A DNA stretch of 64,000 nt, taken from NCBI GenBank assembly GCA_001661515.1, contig LUVW01000019.1, forward strand, positions 416,189-480,188, in the 5' to 3' direction. The stretch's first letter is position 1, and every line of letters starts with the position of its first letter. This DNA comes from Capniomyces stellatus. Taxonomy: Eukaryota > Kickxellomycota > Harpellomycetes > Harpellales > Legeriomycetaceae. Below the pieces are notes generated by a model. The model saw only the letters and a list, made by a program, of their open reading frames with translations, was not told the DNA's origin and searched no databases. The translations under genes were made by a program, and so were the position numbers. Positions 63,407 through 64,000 of the stretch are shown here, one piece after another.

Positions 63407-64000
63407 ATGCTGAGACAAATAACAAACTCAAAGCTGGCCTTCCAAAGACTCAAGCTAGCAAGAGGCTTGAATGGCGTGGCCAGCAGCAACGTCAGGGGCA
63501 AGAACTACTCCAAACTGCTCAATATCAGCCCCGAGGTCAAAGAAGCCCTGTTAAACAACGAGCCGATTGTCGCCCTTGAATCAACCATTATCAGCCATGG
63601 TAAACCCCACTTACTCTGTCTTTTTGAATCCACCTCAACATAAAACAAATATATGGGTAGACAAGAGCAGTAACCTCTTGGCCAAATAGCGGCCTTGATG
63701 TCTGACTTTGTACTTTTGCACTGTATTGTATTGTTTTGTATTGTTTTGTATCATCAAGTATGCTGATATACCCGGTGCTACAAACTAAATATAGGAATGC
63801 CATACCCACAAAACTTTGAAACCGCAGTGGCAGTAGAAAACATTATCCGCGAAGGAAAGGCAACTCCTGCGACTGTTGCTCTGCTTGACGGAAAGATCTG
63901 CATAGGCAAGAACACAACACAAGGATATAGCATAAATAGAGATGTAGCATAGACAAAGATACAGCATAGGCACACATCTATTAGCTCCATTTATTTGCGA
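63407..64000 (+). CDS. Pseudouridine-5'-phosphate glycosidase, 5' part
   Basis: Exon 1 is 63407-63599 and exon 2 starts at 63795. They join as ESTIISHGMPYPQNFETAV, the strongly conserved start of the PsuG (indigoidine synthase A-like) domain, followed by ATVALLDGKICIG. PsuG cleaves pseudouridine 5'-phosphate to uracil and ribose 5-phosphate. In many fungi it is fused to a PfkB-type pseudouridine kinase, which cannot be seen here. The first ~40 residues (LRQITNSKLAFQRLKLARG) are basic and amphipathic, like a mitochondrial presequence. After IG the frame soon becomes unlike the family and hits TAG at 63949-63951, so an intron must begin near 63905. The only good donor is G/GCAAGA, a GC-AG type site. 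The gene runs out of the window. Confidence 0.85.

Noticed and set aside
62937..63431. 164-codon minus frame rich in Phe/Leu before the PsuG gene
   Set aside because: Its middle is the antisense of an A/G-rich simple-sequence leader, and it overlaps the PsuG start. No motif was seen.

Overview
The window is nuclear DNA of an AT-rich eukaryote, most likely an early-diverging fungus. The genes carry short GT-AG introns with TAG or CAG acceptors, and they encode typical fungal housekeeping proteins: Sec2, Dbp10, Utp13, Nip7, a Gpt2/Sct1 acyltransferase and an Ldb17/Dip1 protein. Spacers are long, gene-poor and full of homopolymer runs. An AT-rich zoopagomycete such as a Harpellales or Entomophthorales relative would fit, but the sequence alone does not fix the taxon. 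The window has one long N gap (33623-33787) and two single-N joins (30163 and 45170), so it is a draft scaffold.

Layout. 1-1.4 kb: 3' part of a Dip1/Ldb17 gene. 3.7-10 kb: SEC2 (+) converging with bleomycin hydrolase (-). 10-13 kb: gene-free spacer, then an orphan secreted protein. 15-18 kb: five-exon NIP7 (-) and four-exon ribosomal protein uL15 (+), both rebuilt here by joining exons. 19.2-27.5 kb: a 2775-aa Red1/ZFC3H1-type nuclear RNA-surveillance protein. 28.5-35.3 kb: non-LTR retrotransposon pieces around a GH19 chitinase gene. 35.6-39 kb: a TEN1-like telomere protein and a three-exon glycerol-3-phosphate acyltransferase (-). 42-44.7 kb: DBP10. 45.2-45.8 kb: a second LINE 3' end. 45.8-51.9 kb: a small secreted thioredoxin/PDI protein and a 1512-aa Thr/Val-rich mucin-like secreted protein, both (-). 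51.9-56.2 kb: spacer. 56.2-61.9 kb: a small secreted protein, UTP13, mitochondrial bL9 and another Cys-rich secreted protein (-). 63.4 kb to the end: 5' part of a pseudouridine-5'-phosphate glycosidase gene.

Four genes form a ribosome-biogenesis and translation set (NIP7, uL15, DBP10, UTP13), with bL9m serving the mitochondrial ribosome. Others serve RNA decay (Red1-like), membrane lipid synthesis (GPT2), polarized secretion (SEC2), actin nucleation (Dip1) and telomere capping (TEN1-like). Five of the six secreted-protein genes (orphans at 13.0, 56.2 and 61.3 kb, the chitinase and the mucin) lie beside long spacers or retroelement debris, as if in a faster-evolving compartment.

The most notable points are the GH19 chitinase with a mucin-like linker, the TEN1 candidate, the mucin with nested 36-, 180- and 612-nt repeats, a 38-nt segment shared by LINE ORF1 and ORF2 in different reading frames, and a G-to-C strand skew switch inside several long genes. 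I found no CRISPR, rRNA or convincing tRNA, and no clearly undescribed multi-gene system.
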